DNA of 64,000 nucleotides, taken from Paludibacterium purpuratum (lineage in GTDB: Bacteria; Pseudomonadota; Gammaproteobacteria; Burkholderiales; Chromobacteriaceae). Positions 19,764 to 28,855 of this stretch are shown here, piece after piece. Positions within the stretch are counted from its first letter, which is position 1. Every line of letters begins with the position of its first letter. The DNA lies in contig NZ_SNZP01000009.1 in NCBI RefSeq assembly GCF_004363805.1, positions 144,716-208,715 on the forward strand, read 5' to 3'. A program made the translations under genes and the position numbers. The notes under the pieces are model-generated. The model was given only the letters and a program-made list of their open reading frames with translations, had not been told where the DNA came from and did no database searches.

Positions 19764-20618
19764 ATGATCATTCATCCGCAATACGATCCCGTCGCAATCA
19801 ACCTTGGTCCGCTGGCCGTGCATTGGTACGGCCTGATGTACATGGTCGGCTTCTTGCTGTTCGTGCTGTTCGGCAACCGCCGCATCCGCGCCGGCCGCAG
19901 TTTCATGACCAGCAAAATGCTCGACGATCTGCTGTTTTACGGCGTACTCGGCGTGGTGCTGGGCGGCCGGCTGGGCTATGTGTTGTTCTACAAACCCGGC
20001 GAGTACCTGAGCCATCCGCTGGACATCCTGCGCGTCTGGCAAGGCGGTATGTCCTTCCACGGCGGCTTCCTCGGCGTGCTGCTCGCCATGTGGCTGTTCG
20101 CGCGCCGACATGGCAGAAGCTTTTGGGACGTGGCCGACTTCGTCGCGCCCTTGGTGCCGCTAGGCCTGGCGTTCGGCCGCATCGGCAACTTCATCAACGG
20201 CGAATTGTGGGGGCGCGTCACTCGGCCGGATGCGCCTTGGGCCATGCTGTTTCCGCAGGCGCAACAGGCGGATCGCGCCTGGGCGGCGACCCACCCCGAA
20301 TGGGTCGACACCTATGTCAAATACGGCGGCCTGGCGCGCCACCCCTCGCAGTTGTACGAGTTCGCACTCGAGGGGCTCACCCTGTTCTTCATTCTATGGG
20401 GCTATAGCGCCAAACCGCGCCGACGCGCGTCGATCTCGGCACTGTTCCTGATCGGCTACGGCGCCTTCCGCTTCCTGGCTGAATTCACCCGCGAACCGGA
20501 CGATTTTCTCGGTTTGCTGGCCGCCAACCTCAGCATGGGCCAGTGGCTGAGCCTGCCGATGATCGTCGCCGGCCTGGCGCTGTGGGCCTGGTCGCGCCGG
20601 CAGCCGCTCGGCGACTAA
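19764..20618 (+). CDS. lgt: Prolipoprotein diacylglyceryl transferase
   Basis: Inner membrane enzyme that attaches diacylglycerol to the lipobox cysteine of prolipoproteins. The 284-residue protein has about seven membrane spans. Diagnostic motifs are [11 protein letters not shown] near the N-terminus, [23 protein letters not shown] and the Lgt signature [14 protein letters not shown] (about residues 139-152). [13 protein letters not shown] is also typical. It is monocistronic between ilvD (divergent) and a terminator. Confidence 0.97.
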   Translation: MIIHPQYDPVAINLGPLAVHWYGLMYMVGFLLFVLFGNRRIRAGRSFMTSKMLDDLLFYGVLGVVLGGRLGYVLFYKPGEYLSHPLDILRVWQGGMSFHGGFLGVLLAMWLFARRHGRSFWDVADFVAPLVPLGLAFGRIGNFINGELWGRVTRPDAPWAMLFPQAQQADRAWAATHPEWVDTYVKYGGLARHPSQLYEFALEGLTLFFILWGYSAKPRRRASISALFLIGYGAFRFLAEFTREPDDFLGLLAANLSMGQWLSLPMIVAGLALWAWSRRQPLGD

Positions 20619-20640
20619 ATGTCAGCGCCCCGCTTCGAAC

Positions 20641-20669
20641 CGCCCTCGCCTCGCGCGAGGGTTTTTTTT
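20641..20669 (+). terminator. Rho-independent terminator of lgt
   Basis: Stem ccctcgc (20643-20649) / gcgaggg (20655-20661) followed by eight T, 23 bp after the lgt stop. Confidence 0.9.
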
Positions 20670-20688
20670 GTGCATGGGGGTCGGTGTA

Positions 20689-20738
20689 GCGGCTTCAGCC
20701 GCGATTTACTTGCGGCGGCCAATCGCGGCTGAAGCCGC
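20689..20738. repeat. Perfect 18-bp inverted repeat (REP-like hairpin)
   Basis: Arms gcggcttcagccgcgatt (20689-20706) and aatcgcggctgaagccgc (20721-20738) are exact reverse complements with a 14-bp loop. Each arm is itself partly palindromic (ggcttcagcc). No T-run follows. The structure resembles bacterial REP or mobile palindromic elements. Confidence 0.7.
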
Positions 20739-20903
20739 GCCCACGGAGAATTTTCAGCATTTTCTGACGGTCGCGCTTGGTTGTCTGTTTCTATCTGGCT
20801 GGGTAAGGTATGCGGTGCGGCGTTTGCCGCAAGAGGCGCGGGCCCGGGGTGTTCTCAGCACCGTCGAGCCCGCTAACCACACCAAACTTCATGGGAGTTC
20901 AGA

Positions 20904-21161
20904 ATGGCTACTCAAGAGCTTAATCCAGCCCCAGTCTTTTTTCCAAACCAGGATTTCCGCCAGCAGCAGTTACTTTCCCTGATTTCCGTGTTGTGTTTGC
21001 CGCGTGGCAGTCGTCCAAATTCCGACGAGTGCCGTTTGGTGGTCGATAGCCGCTTGCCGTGGGCGTTCGAGTCGATCGATGGCAGCACTTCCTGGATGTA
21101 TCTACCCAAGGCCGCGCGCGTGCGCGAGGTGGCGGGTTGCCTGGTGCTAACGGCCGACTGA
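20904..21161 (+). CDS. Small protein of unknown function (85 aa)
   Basis: An 85-residue reading frame with GGGAG seven to eight bases before its ATG and a terminator hairpin after its stop, so it is probably a true gene. No signal peptide or membrane segment is seen. The sequence includes CLPRGSRPNSDECRLVVDSR and AFESIDGSTSWMYLPKAARV, a compact mixed protein. It sits between the lgt terminator/REP hairpin and the convergent LysR gene. I do not recognise a family. Confidence 0.65.
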   Translation: MATQELNPAPVFFPNQDFRQQQLLSLISVLCLPRGSRPNSDECRLVVDSRLPWAFESIDGSTSWMYLPKAARVREVAGCLVLTAD

Positions 21162-21176
21162 CGGCCTTTCCCGGAG

Positions 21177-21205
21177 GCGGAGGGCTAAGCCCTCCGACCG
21201 TTTTC
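21177..21205 (+). terminator. Terminator of the small 85-aa gene, overlapping the lysR 3' end
   Basis: Stem ggagggc (21179-21185) / gccctcc (21189-21195), then gaccgtttt. The stem contains the stop codon of the convergent LysR-type gene (21185-21187). Confidence 0.65.
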
Positions 21206-22093
21206 CTGATCCCAAGGCGCCAGCACGGTCGCCAGTTCGTCGAGAAAAACCCGCACCTTGGCCGGCATCAAGCGGCGCGCCGGCAACAGGGCGTAGACGC
21301 GCATCGGCGCCACGCCGAAGGTCGGCAGCACCGGCACAATCCGCCCGTCGGCAATCTCGCGCCGACAGTAATAACTGGACAACAAACCGACGCCGAGTCC
21401 GGCCACGACGCCGTTCAAACGCATGCCGACATTGTGCGCGCGCAGGGGACCGGCGGGATGGATCGTCTCGATATTGCCGTCCGGCGCCTGCAGTTGCCAG
21501 ACCGGCTCGTCCGGACTGATGACAGCCGGCCAGCCTGCCAGATCGGCCGCGCGACTGGGCGTTCCCAGGCGTTGCAGCAGCGCCGGCGCGGCATAGAGTC
21601 CGCGCGCGATACTGTAGATCCGGCGCACCACCTGGCTGGAATCGGGCATCGCCCCCTGCTGGAGACGAAACACGATGTCGTAATCCTCGCTACGCGGATC
21701 GATCAGGTTCGATGTGAGTTCGATTTCCGCTTCCAACCCCGGGTAGCGCAATAGCATGTCGTTCAGCACGTCGCCCAATCTGAGCACCCCCAGCTCATAG
21801 GGTGCGGCGATGCGCAAGATGCCCTGCGGCCGCTCGTGATGCTCCGCCGCCTGCGATAAATGCGCCTCGATGCGCTCGACCAGCTCCGCCGTCTGTTCGC
21901 GTAACTGCACGCCGGCCTCGGTCAAGCGCAGGCTGCGCGTGCTCCGTTCGAGCAGGCGCTTGCCCAGGGCGACTTCCAGGCGCGCGACCGCCCGGCTGAC
22001 CGAGGTTTTGGGCAGCGCCAGACGGTCGCTGGCCTTGGTAAAGCTGCGACAGTGCGCCACGGTCAGAAACACTCGCAGGTCATCGAGGCTCAT
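21185..22093 (-). CDS. LysR-family transcriptional regulator
   Basis: A 302-residue LysR regulator. The N-terminal winged HTH (residues 1-60) reads LRVFLTVAHCRSFTKASDRL, followed by KTSVSRAVARLEVALGKRLLERSTRSL. The C-terminal effector domain includes GILRIAAPYELGVL and GLGVGLLSSYYCRREIADGR. It is divergent from the MFS transporter gene, with 96 bp between starts. LysR proteins commonly control the divergent neighbour, so it probably regulates that exporter. The inducer is unknown. Confidence 0.92.
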   Translation of the reverse strand: MSLDDLRVFLTVAHCRSFTKASDRLALPKTSVSRAVARLEVALGKRLLERSTRSLRLTEAGVQLREQTAELVERIEAHLSQAAEHHERPQGILRIAAPYELGVLRLGDVLNDMLLRYPGLEAEIELTSNLIDPRSEDYDIVFRLQQGAMPDSSQVVRRIYSIARGLYAAPALLQRLGTPSRAADLAGWPAVISPDEPVWQLQAPDGNIETIHPAGPLRAHNVGMRLNGVVAGLGVGLLSSYYCRREIADGRIVPVLPTFGVAPMRVYALLPARRLMPAKVRVFLDELATVLAPWDQENGRRA

Positions 22094-22189
22094 TGTTTCA
22101 CCAGTGAAATAGTCAATGCCATATTACCCATTTATTGAACCGATAATACACCTTAGCCTAGAGCATCTCTTGCCTACCCGCTGCTCTCG

Positions 22190-23659
22190 ATGGTTTCTTT
22201 CGCTCGACGCCGCCGTCATTTCATCGGTATCGCCACCGGCCTGATCACCGGCTTGGATTTTCTGGCCAATGCCACCGTCAACTTTGCCGAATCCTCGATC
22301 CGAGGCGGCATCGGGGTCTCGCCCGCGGATTTTCTCTGGGTGCTCTCCGCTTATGCGGTGGCCGGCGCCGGCATGATCCTGTTGCTCGAGCGCCTTGGCC
22401 GGGTCATGAGCTACCGCACTTTGCTGCTGTCGGGCACGGTATTGTTCACGCTGGGATCGATCGGCGCCATGTACAGCCAGTCGCTGCCGGCGTTGATTGC
22501 CGCACGGCTGCTGCAAGGACTGGGCGGCGGCCCATTGCTGACCTGTGCGCGCATCCTGCTGCAGATCTCGGTCCCGGCCGAACGCCGCCGTCAGCAACTG
22601 CAAGGATTCATGCTCGGACTCTTTCTGTGCGCCGCGCCCGGCCCGTGGCTGGCCGCGCGCCTCATCGAATCGGGCGATTGGCACGCGCTGTTCGCCTTGC
22701 ACGCCGCCGCCGGCGTGCTGGCGCTGATCATCGGCTGGGCGATCCTCCCCAAGCGCGCTCACACCACGCGCGCCATCGGGCATATCGACGGCTGGGCCGC
22801 CCTGGCCTTCTGCCTCGGTGTGCTGTTGTGGATGGATACCCTGCAGGGCATACGCTACGACTGGCTGAATGCCTCGACCATCAATCGCCTGCTGCTGGCG
22901 CTCGGGCTGTTCGCCGGCTTCGGCTGGCGCCTGCACCGCCACAGCGATCCGTGGTTGAAACTGGGGACGCTGGCGAGCCGTCGTTATCTGACCGGGCTGG
23001 GGTTCTATACCCTGTACTACCTCATCAACGGCGCGGTCACCCTGGCCGTACCGATGTACCTGCTGGCCGGCGAAGGAATGGATCTGGCCAGCGCCGGCGC
23101 GCTACTGACGGTGGGCGGTCTATGCACGGTGCTGATGCTGGCGCTTTATTTCCGCTTGGCTGCCCACCTGCCCGACCGTCGCTATGTCATCGCCGCCGGT
23201 TTTATCTTGTTATCGGCGCTACTGCTGCGGCTCGCCGCCGATGCCACCGGCGCCACGCCCTTCGCGACCCTATTGCCGATCATGGCATTCAAAGGTTTAT
23301 TCCCCGTCCTGGTGGTCATTCAAGTGGCGGGCCTGGCTTTCCGCGAATTCAAACAGCAGGATTTCATGCACGCCTATGCCATCAAGAATGTGCTGCGCTT
23401 ATTGGCGAACACCCTGGGAACCGGCATCGCCAACCTTTACTGGCAGGATGTCGCCGCCGGCGCGCGCAATACGCTGATCGAACGGTTCGACCCGTGGTAC
23501 GCGACCTTCTCCATGCAAGGAGAGGCCTCGCTGGCGCACTGGTCGCAAATCGTCGATCAGCAGGCGGCGCTGATCGGCGCCATGCACACCTTCACCGTGC
23601 TGGCGGCGCTCAGTTTCGCCGGCGCGTTGCTGGTTCTTGGGCAAAAGACACTGCGGTGA
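22190..23659 (+). CDS. MFS transporter, probable DHA2-type drug exporter
   Basis: A 489-residue integral membrane protein with about 12-14 hydrophobic helices. The N-terminal half shows the MFS loop region LLERLGRVMSYRTLLLSGTVLF, then a QGLGGGPLLTCARILL helix like motif C of the DHA2/EmrB group. The C-terminal part has a long hydrophilic loop before the last helix (about residues 430-465), also seen in 14-helix exporters. No EmrA-type adaptor is adjacent. It is divergent from the LysR gene. Substrates cannot be inferred. Confidence 0.85.
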   Translation: MVSFARRRRHFIGIATGLITGLDFLANATVNFAESSIRGGIGVSPADFLWVLSAYAVAGAGMILLLERLGRVMSYRTLLLSGTVLFTLGSIGAMYSQSLPALIAARLLQGLGGGPLLTCARILLQISVPAERRRQQLQGFMLGLFLCAAPGPWLAARLIESGDWHALFALHAAAGVLALIIGWAILPKRAHTTRAIGHIDGWAALAFCLGVLLWMDTLQGIRYDWLNASTINRLLLALGLFAGFGWRLHRHSDPWLKLGTLASRRYLTGLGFYTLYYLINGAVTLAVPMYLLAGEGMDLASAGALLTVGGLCTVLMLALYFRLAAHLPDRRYVIAAGFILLSALLLRLAADATGATPFATLLPIMAFKGLFPVLVVIQVAGLAFREFKQQDFMHAYAIKNVLRLLANTLGTGIANLYWQDVAAGARNTLIERFDPWYATFSMQGEASLAHWSQIVDQQAALIGAMHTFTVLAALSFAGALLVLGQKTLR

Positions 23660-23906
23660 CCGGCGGGCCGGACATGAATAGCATAGGCAGAAAATCGCGC
23701 CGTACTGAGTGTCATAAAAACTTCATGCCAAGCTGTAGTCGGTTGACTACCATCAAAATTCAGCGATTTAGCACATGCTGATATACACGACCCCGCGTTA
23801 CTCTTGGCATCCTGAACGCGGAAGTCGGGACTACCCCCCGCCCTCTCGCACAGCGACACAGCGCGCGATCCGCCTGTGAACCGACACAACAAACTGGGAG
23901 TCAGGT

Positions 23907-25808
23907 ATGAAAAAACTACCGCTTTGCATGCAGCTGACCATGCTGGCCTCATTGCTGGCCAGCCTTCCGGCCTTCGCCGTCCCCACCGCCCCCGACTATG
24001 TCGACGACAACGCCTATCTGGCGGCGGCGCGTAAACACATCCTGCCGCCGGACATCCCCTGGAGCGGCAAGAGCGAACAATTCATCGCCGCGAAGACCGA
24101 CCCGTTCGTCAGCCCAATCGAAGCCTCCGATTTCCAGCACACCCCGACCTATACCGAAACCCTCGACTACCTGAATAAGCTGCAGGCCGCCAAGCCGGGC
24201 CTGATCAAGGTGGCGAGCTATGGCGAGACCACCGATGCCGGCACGCCGTTCACCATGGTGATCGTGTCGAAGTCGTCCGATAAGTCGGCCGCCGGCCTGA
24301 AGGCCTCGGGCAAGCCGACCATCTACGTCGAAGCCGAAATCCATCCGGGCGAAGCCAACGGCAAGGATGCCGGCCTGATGATGATCCGCGACATGACCGT
24401 CGGCGGCAGCCAAAGCGCACTGCTCGACAAGATCAACCTGATCTTCGTACCGGTGGTGAATATCGACGGCGACCTGCGCAACGGCAAGTACGGCCGTATC
24501 AATCAGAACGGCCCGAACAACACCGGCTGGCGCGTCAATTCGCGCAACCTCAACCTCAATCGCGACTTCACCAAGCTCGACAGCCCGGAAATCCGCAACG
24601 TGGCGCGCATCCTGGGTGAGTACGATCCTGACTTCTTCATCGACACCCACTCCACCGACGGCGTGATCTACCAGTACGACGTGACCTATTGCGGCAACGG
24701 CATGGGCTGGGCTAAGAACGGTTCGATGTGGATGGACAAGGTGATGACGCCGCGCGTGTTCGCCGAGCTGAAGGATTATGGCCATCAGCCGAATGTCTGC
24801 ATCAGCATGAACGATAACGAGGACATCACGCAGGGCTACTACCCGTACTACAGCGACTACGCGCGTTTCTCCAACCAGTACGCCGACATCCGCGGCATCC
24901 CCGGCATCCTGGTCGAACTGCACGCGCTCAAGCCGTACCGTCAGCAAGTGCTGGCCAACTACACGCTGTACAAGTCGATCTTCGAAGCGGTGGGCGACAA
25001 CAAGGACAGCCTGCGCGACGCCATCGACAAGGACCGCGCGGTACGCGACGACAAGGTGACGCTGACCTGGAAGATGCCGGACGGCAAGGCGCCGCTGGTC
25101 GATTTCAAGGGCGTCAAGTTCACCAAGGAACTGTCGCCGATCACCGGCGACAAGATCGTGCACTGGACCAACCAGCCGATGGACTACAAGATCCCCTACA
25201 CCGCTCAGACCGAGCCGGATCTGGTGGTACCGCGTCCGAAGGCCTATGTGGTGCCGGCGCAATGGCATGAAGTGATCGACCGCCTCAAGGTACACGGCAT
25301 CCAGATGACCACGCTGAACGCGCCGGCCACCTACGACGTCACGGTCTACCGTCTGGAAGACGTCAAGCTCGGTACGCCGTTCGAACCGGACCGCGAATCG
25401 GCAGACAAGATTCCGGGTTATGAAGGCCGCCTGCTGATCACCGGCAAGCCGGTCGCCGAACATCGCAAGGTCACCTACCCGGCAGGCTCGGTGGTGATCG
25501 ACCCGAACCAGCGCCTGGGCGTATTGGCCATGGATCTGCTGGAACCGGCCAGCCCGGACTCCTTCTTGAGCTGGGGTTTCTTCAACGCCAACCTGACCTC
25601 GGCCGAAGCACCCGAAGCCTACGTGATGGAGCCGATGGCTCGCGCCATGCTGGCCGAGAGCCCGGCATTGCGTCAGGCCTTCGCGGAAAAGCTGAAGAAG
25701 GACAAAGCCTTTGCCAAGGATCGCAACGCCCGTCTGAACTGGTTCTACAACCAGACGCCGTTCGCCGACAGCAACCGCTACATGTACCCGGTCGGCAAGG
25801 TCGAGTAA
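23907..25808 (+). CDS. Secreted M14-family zinc carboxypeptidase
   Basis: A 633-residue exported metallopeptidase. Residues 1-25 are a signal peptide ending LASLPAFAVP. Zinc ligands are visible in EIHPGEANGKDAG (His and Glu, near residue 146) and in IDTHSTDG (second His, near residue 248). GILVELHALKPY carries the probable catalytic Glu. NSRNLNLNRDFTKLDSPE is characteristic of M14 subfamilies acting on peptides or cell wall fragments. The C-terminal 250 residues form an additional domain of unknown role. It is preceded by GGGAG at a good distance and followed by a terminator, so it is monocistronic. Confidence 0.92.
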   Translation: MKKLPLCMQLTMLASLLASLPAFAVPTAPDYVDDNAYLAAARKHILPPDIPWSGKSEQFIAAKTDPFVSPIEASDFQHTPTYTETLDYLNKLQAAKPGLIKVASYGETTDAGTPFTMVIVSKSSDKSAAGLKASGKPTIYVEAEIHPGEANGKDAGLMMIRDMTVGGSQSALLDKINLIFVPVVNIDGDLRNGKYGRINQNGPNNTGWRVNSRNLNLNRDFTKLDSPEIRNVARILGEYDPDFFIDTHSTDGVIYQYDVTYCGNGMGWAKNGSMWMDKVMTPRVFAELKDYGHQPNVCISMNDNEDITQGYYPYYSDYARFSNQYADIRGIPGILVELHALKPYRQQVLANYTLYKSIFEAVGDNKDSLRDAIDKDRAVRDDKVTLTWKMPDGKAPLVDFKGVKFTKELSPITGDKIVHWTNQPMDYKIPYTAQTEPDLVVPRPKAYVVPAQWHEVIDRLKVHGIQMTTLNAPATYDVTVYRLEDVKLGTPFEPDRESADKIPGYEGRLLITGKPVAEHRKVTYPAGSVVIDPNQRLGVLAMDLLEPASPDSFLSWGFFNANLTSAEAPEAYVMEPMARAMLAESPALRQAFAEKLKKDKAFAKDRNARLNWFYNQTPFADSNRYMYPVGKVE

Positions 25809-25829
25809 ACTCGGTCGAAGTCTGACAAC

Positions 25830-25860
25830 GGACGGCGGGGCGATACGCCCCGCCGTTTTC
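25830..25860 (+). terminator. Rho-independent terminator of the M14 peptidase gene
   Basis: Stem cggcggggc (25833-25841) / gccccgccg (25846-25854) with a GATA loop, followed by ttttcgtt. Confidence 0.9.
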
Positions 25861-26005
25861 GTTAATTACGACGTCATCCTTATCCAGCAAGGATTTGCCA
25901 ACTGCCTGCGTAATTTGTTGCACGAATCTTTAAGGCTTTGTCATGCGCTGCCCGGTCAACTCGGCTACAATGATCACGGCAAGCACTACATTCACAGGAC
26001 CCCTC

Positions 26006-26776
26006 ATGATTGTCTCCGTACTTGGTCACTCGGCCGGCGTCGGATCGATGGCCGCCATCTCCTGCCTCCGCATCGATACCAGCACACTGCTCGACTGCGG
26101 CAGCGGCGTGGAAACCTTACAGGAGAATAGCCTGCTGGCCGTCGAGCGCATTTTGCTGACGCATTCGCACTTCGACCACTGCGGCGGCCTGCCCGCCCTG
26201 CTGACCTGCCATGCCGAACACGGCGGCCGCGGCATCACCGTCCACACGCAACAGGAAACCATCGACGAATTGAAGGCAGGTCTGCTGGCCGAGCCCGCCA
26301 ATCAGCACCTGCTCGGCGCGCTGGATCCCCAGGGGCAGCCCTTGTTGCGCTTCGAAGCCATTGAAGTGGGCGACGCCATCCCGTTGTCCGATGGCATGGC
26401 CACCGCCCTGCCGGCCCAGCACATCGTGCCCGCCGTCGGCTGGGTGATCGAGGGACCATGGCGCGCGCTGGCCTACACCGGCGACTCGGCCCTCTGTCCT
26501 GCATTCTGGCACTGGGCAGCCAATGTGCCGTCGCTATCCGACATCATCTGCACCATCACCTCCTCGAACACCGAGCTGGATCACGCCAAGGCCGAAGGCC
26601 TCATGACGCCGGGCGCCCTGCTGTCGATGCTGGAAGTGATCCCTCCCGGCGTGCAGATTTGGATCAACAACCTGGATGGCGCGGAGCGCGAACAAGCGTT
26701 GGCCGAGATGAAACTCATCGCACCGCCCAATCTGAACATCGCCCAGTTGCAACTTAGCTCGGTCATCGATCTTTAA
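26006..26776 (+). CDS. Metallo-beta-lactamase-fold hydrolase, possible class II cyclic nucleotide phosphodiesterase
   Basis: A 256-residue metal-dependent hydrolase. The metal motif THSHFDHCGG (HxHxDH) is at about residues 49-58, with later ligand candidates in LPAQHIVPAVGW and AYTGDSAL. The N-terminus ISCLRIDTSTLLDCGSG, lacking a signal peptide, and the overall order resemble yeast PDE1-like class II phosphodiesterases and their bacterial relatives. That assignment is a suggestion only. The start ATG 26006 has AGGA ten bases upstream; a longer frame from 25943 lacks this. Its 3' end converges on the LapD-like gene with a 19-bp gap. Confidence 0.8.
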   Translation: MIVSVLGHSAGVGSMAAISCLRIDTSTLLDCGSGVETLQENSLLAVERILLTHSHFDHCGGLPALLTCHAEHGGRGITVHTQQETIDELKAGLLAEPANQHLLGALDPQGQPLLRFEAIEVGDAIPLSDGMATALPAQHIVPAVGWVIEGPWRALAYTGDSALCPAFWHWAANVPSLSDIICTITSSNTELDHAKAEGLMTPGALLSMLEVIPPGVQIWINNLDGAEREQALAEMKLIAPPNLNIAQLQLSSVIDL

Positions 26777-26795
26777 GCGGCCCTGACGGCGGCGC

Positions 26796-28721
26796 TCATC
26801 GTACTGCCGGGCCCGTCAGGCAATGCACGCCAAGGGCCACCAGCGCTTCTAGATCCTCACGCGCAGTCACGCCCTTGGCCTCGATTTCCATCGCCATCAG
26901 CGAAGCCATCTGCAACAGACCGCGTACCAGCGCCGCCCGACCCTCGTCGGCATGAATGCCCTGGGTCAGGGCATGGTCGAGCACCAGGTAGGCAATGCCG
27001 GCTTCGTGGGTTCTGGCCACCAGACCCAGATCGTGCCCCTGAATCTCCACCGCGACCTGGTGCCCCGCCGAGCGCACGGCCTGACAGAAATTAACGAAGC
27101 TATCCCACTGTTCGTCCAACCCGGTTTCATGGAACTCGAAATTGATCCGGCGCGTCGGATGGACTTGTAATTGCGCCAGCACCCCGGGCAGAAAATCGTC
27201 GTGCGCCAGCGAGGCGGGCGAGAAGTTGATGGCCAGCCGGCCGCGCGGCCCGAGCGTCAGGGCCAGTTCCAGAGTGAGCAGATCGATCTTGTGTGCCAGG
27301 CCAAGCCGTAGCGCATGCGCAACCAGGCGCAGCGCGCTCATCTGCGACAACTCGCCGCGCGCCGGACGGAACAGCATGCCCTCCTGCCACAGCACACCGC
27401 CGTCCGGATGGCAAACCGGATACCAACGCAATTGCAGCGAGCCATCGCAGCAAACCAGATCCAACAACTGCTTCCAGTCGTGATCGTTGACCGTGGCGTC
27501 GGGTAATGGATCTCCCAAGTCGACTTGCCAACGATTGAGCGCGCCGGTCTCCGCCTGGGTTAGCGTAAGGCTTGCGCGCCGCAATACCTCGTCTGACGCA
27601 TCGCCGCTATGGAAATCGGTCAAGGCGATGTGTCCGACGCCGGGCCGGTCGGTCAACCCCATGTCCTGATAGATGTCCCAGGCAGCGCACAACTCGCCGG
27701 CCAGTTGCTTCGCCGAGTCGCTGGCCAACTCGGGACAGAGCATGGCGAAATCGGCGCCGCGCAAGCGCGTGGCCATCCAGCCACGGTTTGCCTGACAGTG
27801 CGCCAACAGATCGTCGGCGACGCGCTTGAGCAGCGCATCGGTGCGCCGCGCCCCCAGACGCTGATTGAGTTCGGCCAGGTTCGCCACTCGCGCGAGCAGC
27901 AGAAAGCCGCTGACAGGATCGTCCTGCGGCATCAACAATCGGGTGAAGGCCTGGTCGAACGCCTCGCGATTCGGCAATCCGGTACTGCTATCGGTCAGCA
28001 CCGCCAGCCGGGTGCGGTCCAATTCGTCGCGCAGGCCGTCCAGATACAGCTGCAGACGATCGACCATCTGGTTCATGGCATAGGCCACTTCGGCCAACTC
28101 GGGAATGCCGGGTACCGGCAGCTTGTAGAAGCGTTGCTCGCTGATGGCGCGCGCCTGCCCGACCACGGCCAGCAATTGACGCCTAAGGCGCCGGATGTCG
28201 AAAGCCCCCAGCAAAGCGGCGGACAGGCCGATGACGCATAACCAGAGCACCGTCTGTAATGCGCTCTGCCAGAGCGTCAAATACGCCAGGGCGGGCTCGG
28301 CGAATACCACGATGCGCCCGGCCGGCTCGCCATCGCGCCGCACCGGCGCGATACCGGGCGCCGGCGCCAGCGGCAATAGTCCGACGAACCAGGGGGGGAC
28401 GTCGCTCAGCGGAGCCGGCATCCGCAGCCGGATCGCCGCATGGCCCGCGGGACTCTCCCAGCGAACTTCAGCGACATCGCCGCGTCCAACCGCCGCCTTG
28501 AGCATGGCCAGATCCAAGGCCCGGTCCGCCGGTCGTTGGCTCAACGTCAACGCCAAAGCCTGGGCGGTATCGCTGCTCTGCATACCGAGCTGTTGCACCA
28601 GGTAATGGCGCGCACTGAGCAGATTGGCGATCAATGCGCCGCCGATCGACAAGGCGACGACCATCAGCAGCAAGGTCGACAACCGCTGGGTCAGGGAAAA
28701 TTTTGTGGTGCTCACGGCCAT
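26796..28721 (-). CDS. LapD-like membrane c-di-GMP receptor with degenerate GGDEF and EAL domains
   Basis: A 641-residue membrane protein. Helix 1 (about residues 13-35) precedes a periplasmic LapD/MoxY-type sensor (about 36-150). Helix 2 (about 155-178) is followed by a HAMP linker (RQLLAVVGQARAISEQRF), a GGDEF domain and an EAL domain. Both catalytic sites are broken: RGADFAM replaces RxGGDEF, and QEGML stands where EAL-L is expected. The DD metal motif is also absent (EIQGHDLG). This pattern fits LapD, which binds c-di-GMP without making or breaking it and sequesters a periplasmic protease to retain large adhesins. No lapG gene is in the window. Another inactive receptor type remains possible. 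Confidence 0.82.
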   Translation of the reverse strand: MAVSTTKFSLTQRLSTLLLMVVALSIGGALIANLLSARHYLVQQLGMQSSDTAQALALTLSQRPADRALDLAMLKAAVGRGDVAEVRWESPAGHAAIRLRMPAPLSDVPPWFVGLLPLAPAPGIAPVRRDGEPAGRIVVFAEPALAYLTLWQSALQTVLWLCVIGLSAALLGAFDIRRLRRQLLAVVGQARAISEQRFYKLPVPGIPELAEVAYAMNQMVDRLQLYLDGLRDELDRTRLAVLTDSSTGLPNREAFDQAFTRLLMPQDDPVSGFLLLARVANLAELNQRLGARRTDALLKRVADDLLAHCQANRGWMATRLRGADFAMLCPELASDSAKQLAGELCAAWDIYQDMGLTDRPGVGHIALTDFHSGDASDEVLRRASLTLTQAETGALNRWQVDLGDPLPDATVNDHDWKQLLDLVCCDGSLQLRWYPVCHPDGGVLWQEGMLFRPARGELSQMSALRLVAHALRLGLAHKIDLLTLELALTLGPRGRLAINFSPASLAHDDFLPGVLAQLQVHPTRRINFEFHETGLDEQWDSFVNFCQAVRSAGHQVAVEIQGHDLGLVARTHEAGIAYLVLDHALTQGIHADEGRAALVRGLLQMASLMAMEIEAKGVTAREDLEALVALGVHCLTGPAVR

Positions 28722-28855
28722 GCCCCTTGCAACGCAAAATGCTTAAAAAACCATATAGAATATGGTGATAATTTAGAATGCATTCTATGCGAAAAAGTAT
28801 GGCCTTGCTGGGCTCTCTGAGGGGGGCGTTCGGGCCGTCAAATGTGCCACCGACT

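Noticed and set aside
23949..25463. 504-codon minus-strand frame
   Set aside because: Antisense to the M14 peptidase, which has signal peptide and zinc motifs.
1..28721. Functional link between the giant surface protein and the LapD-like receptor
   Set aside because: The surface protein lacks the LapA-type N-terminal retention module and cleavage site, and no lapG is present; proximity of 21 kb alone is not evidence.
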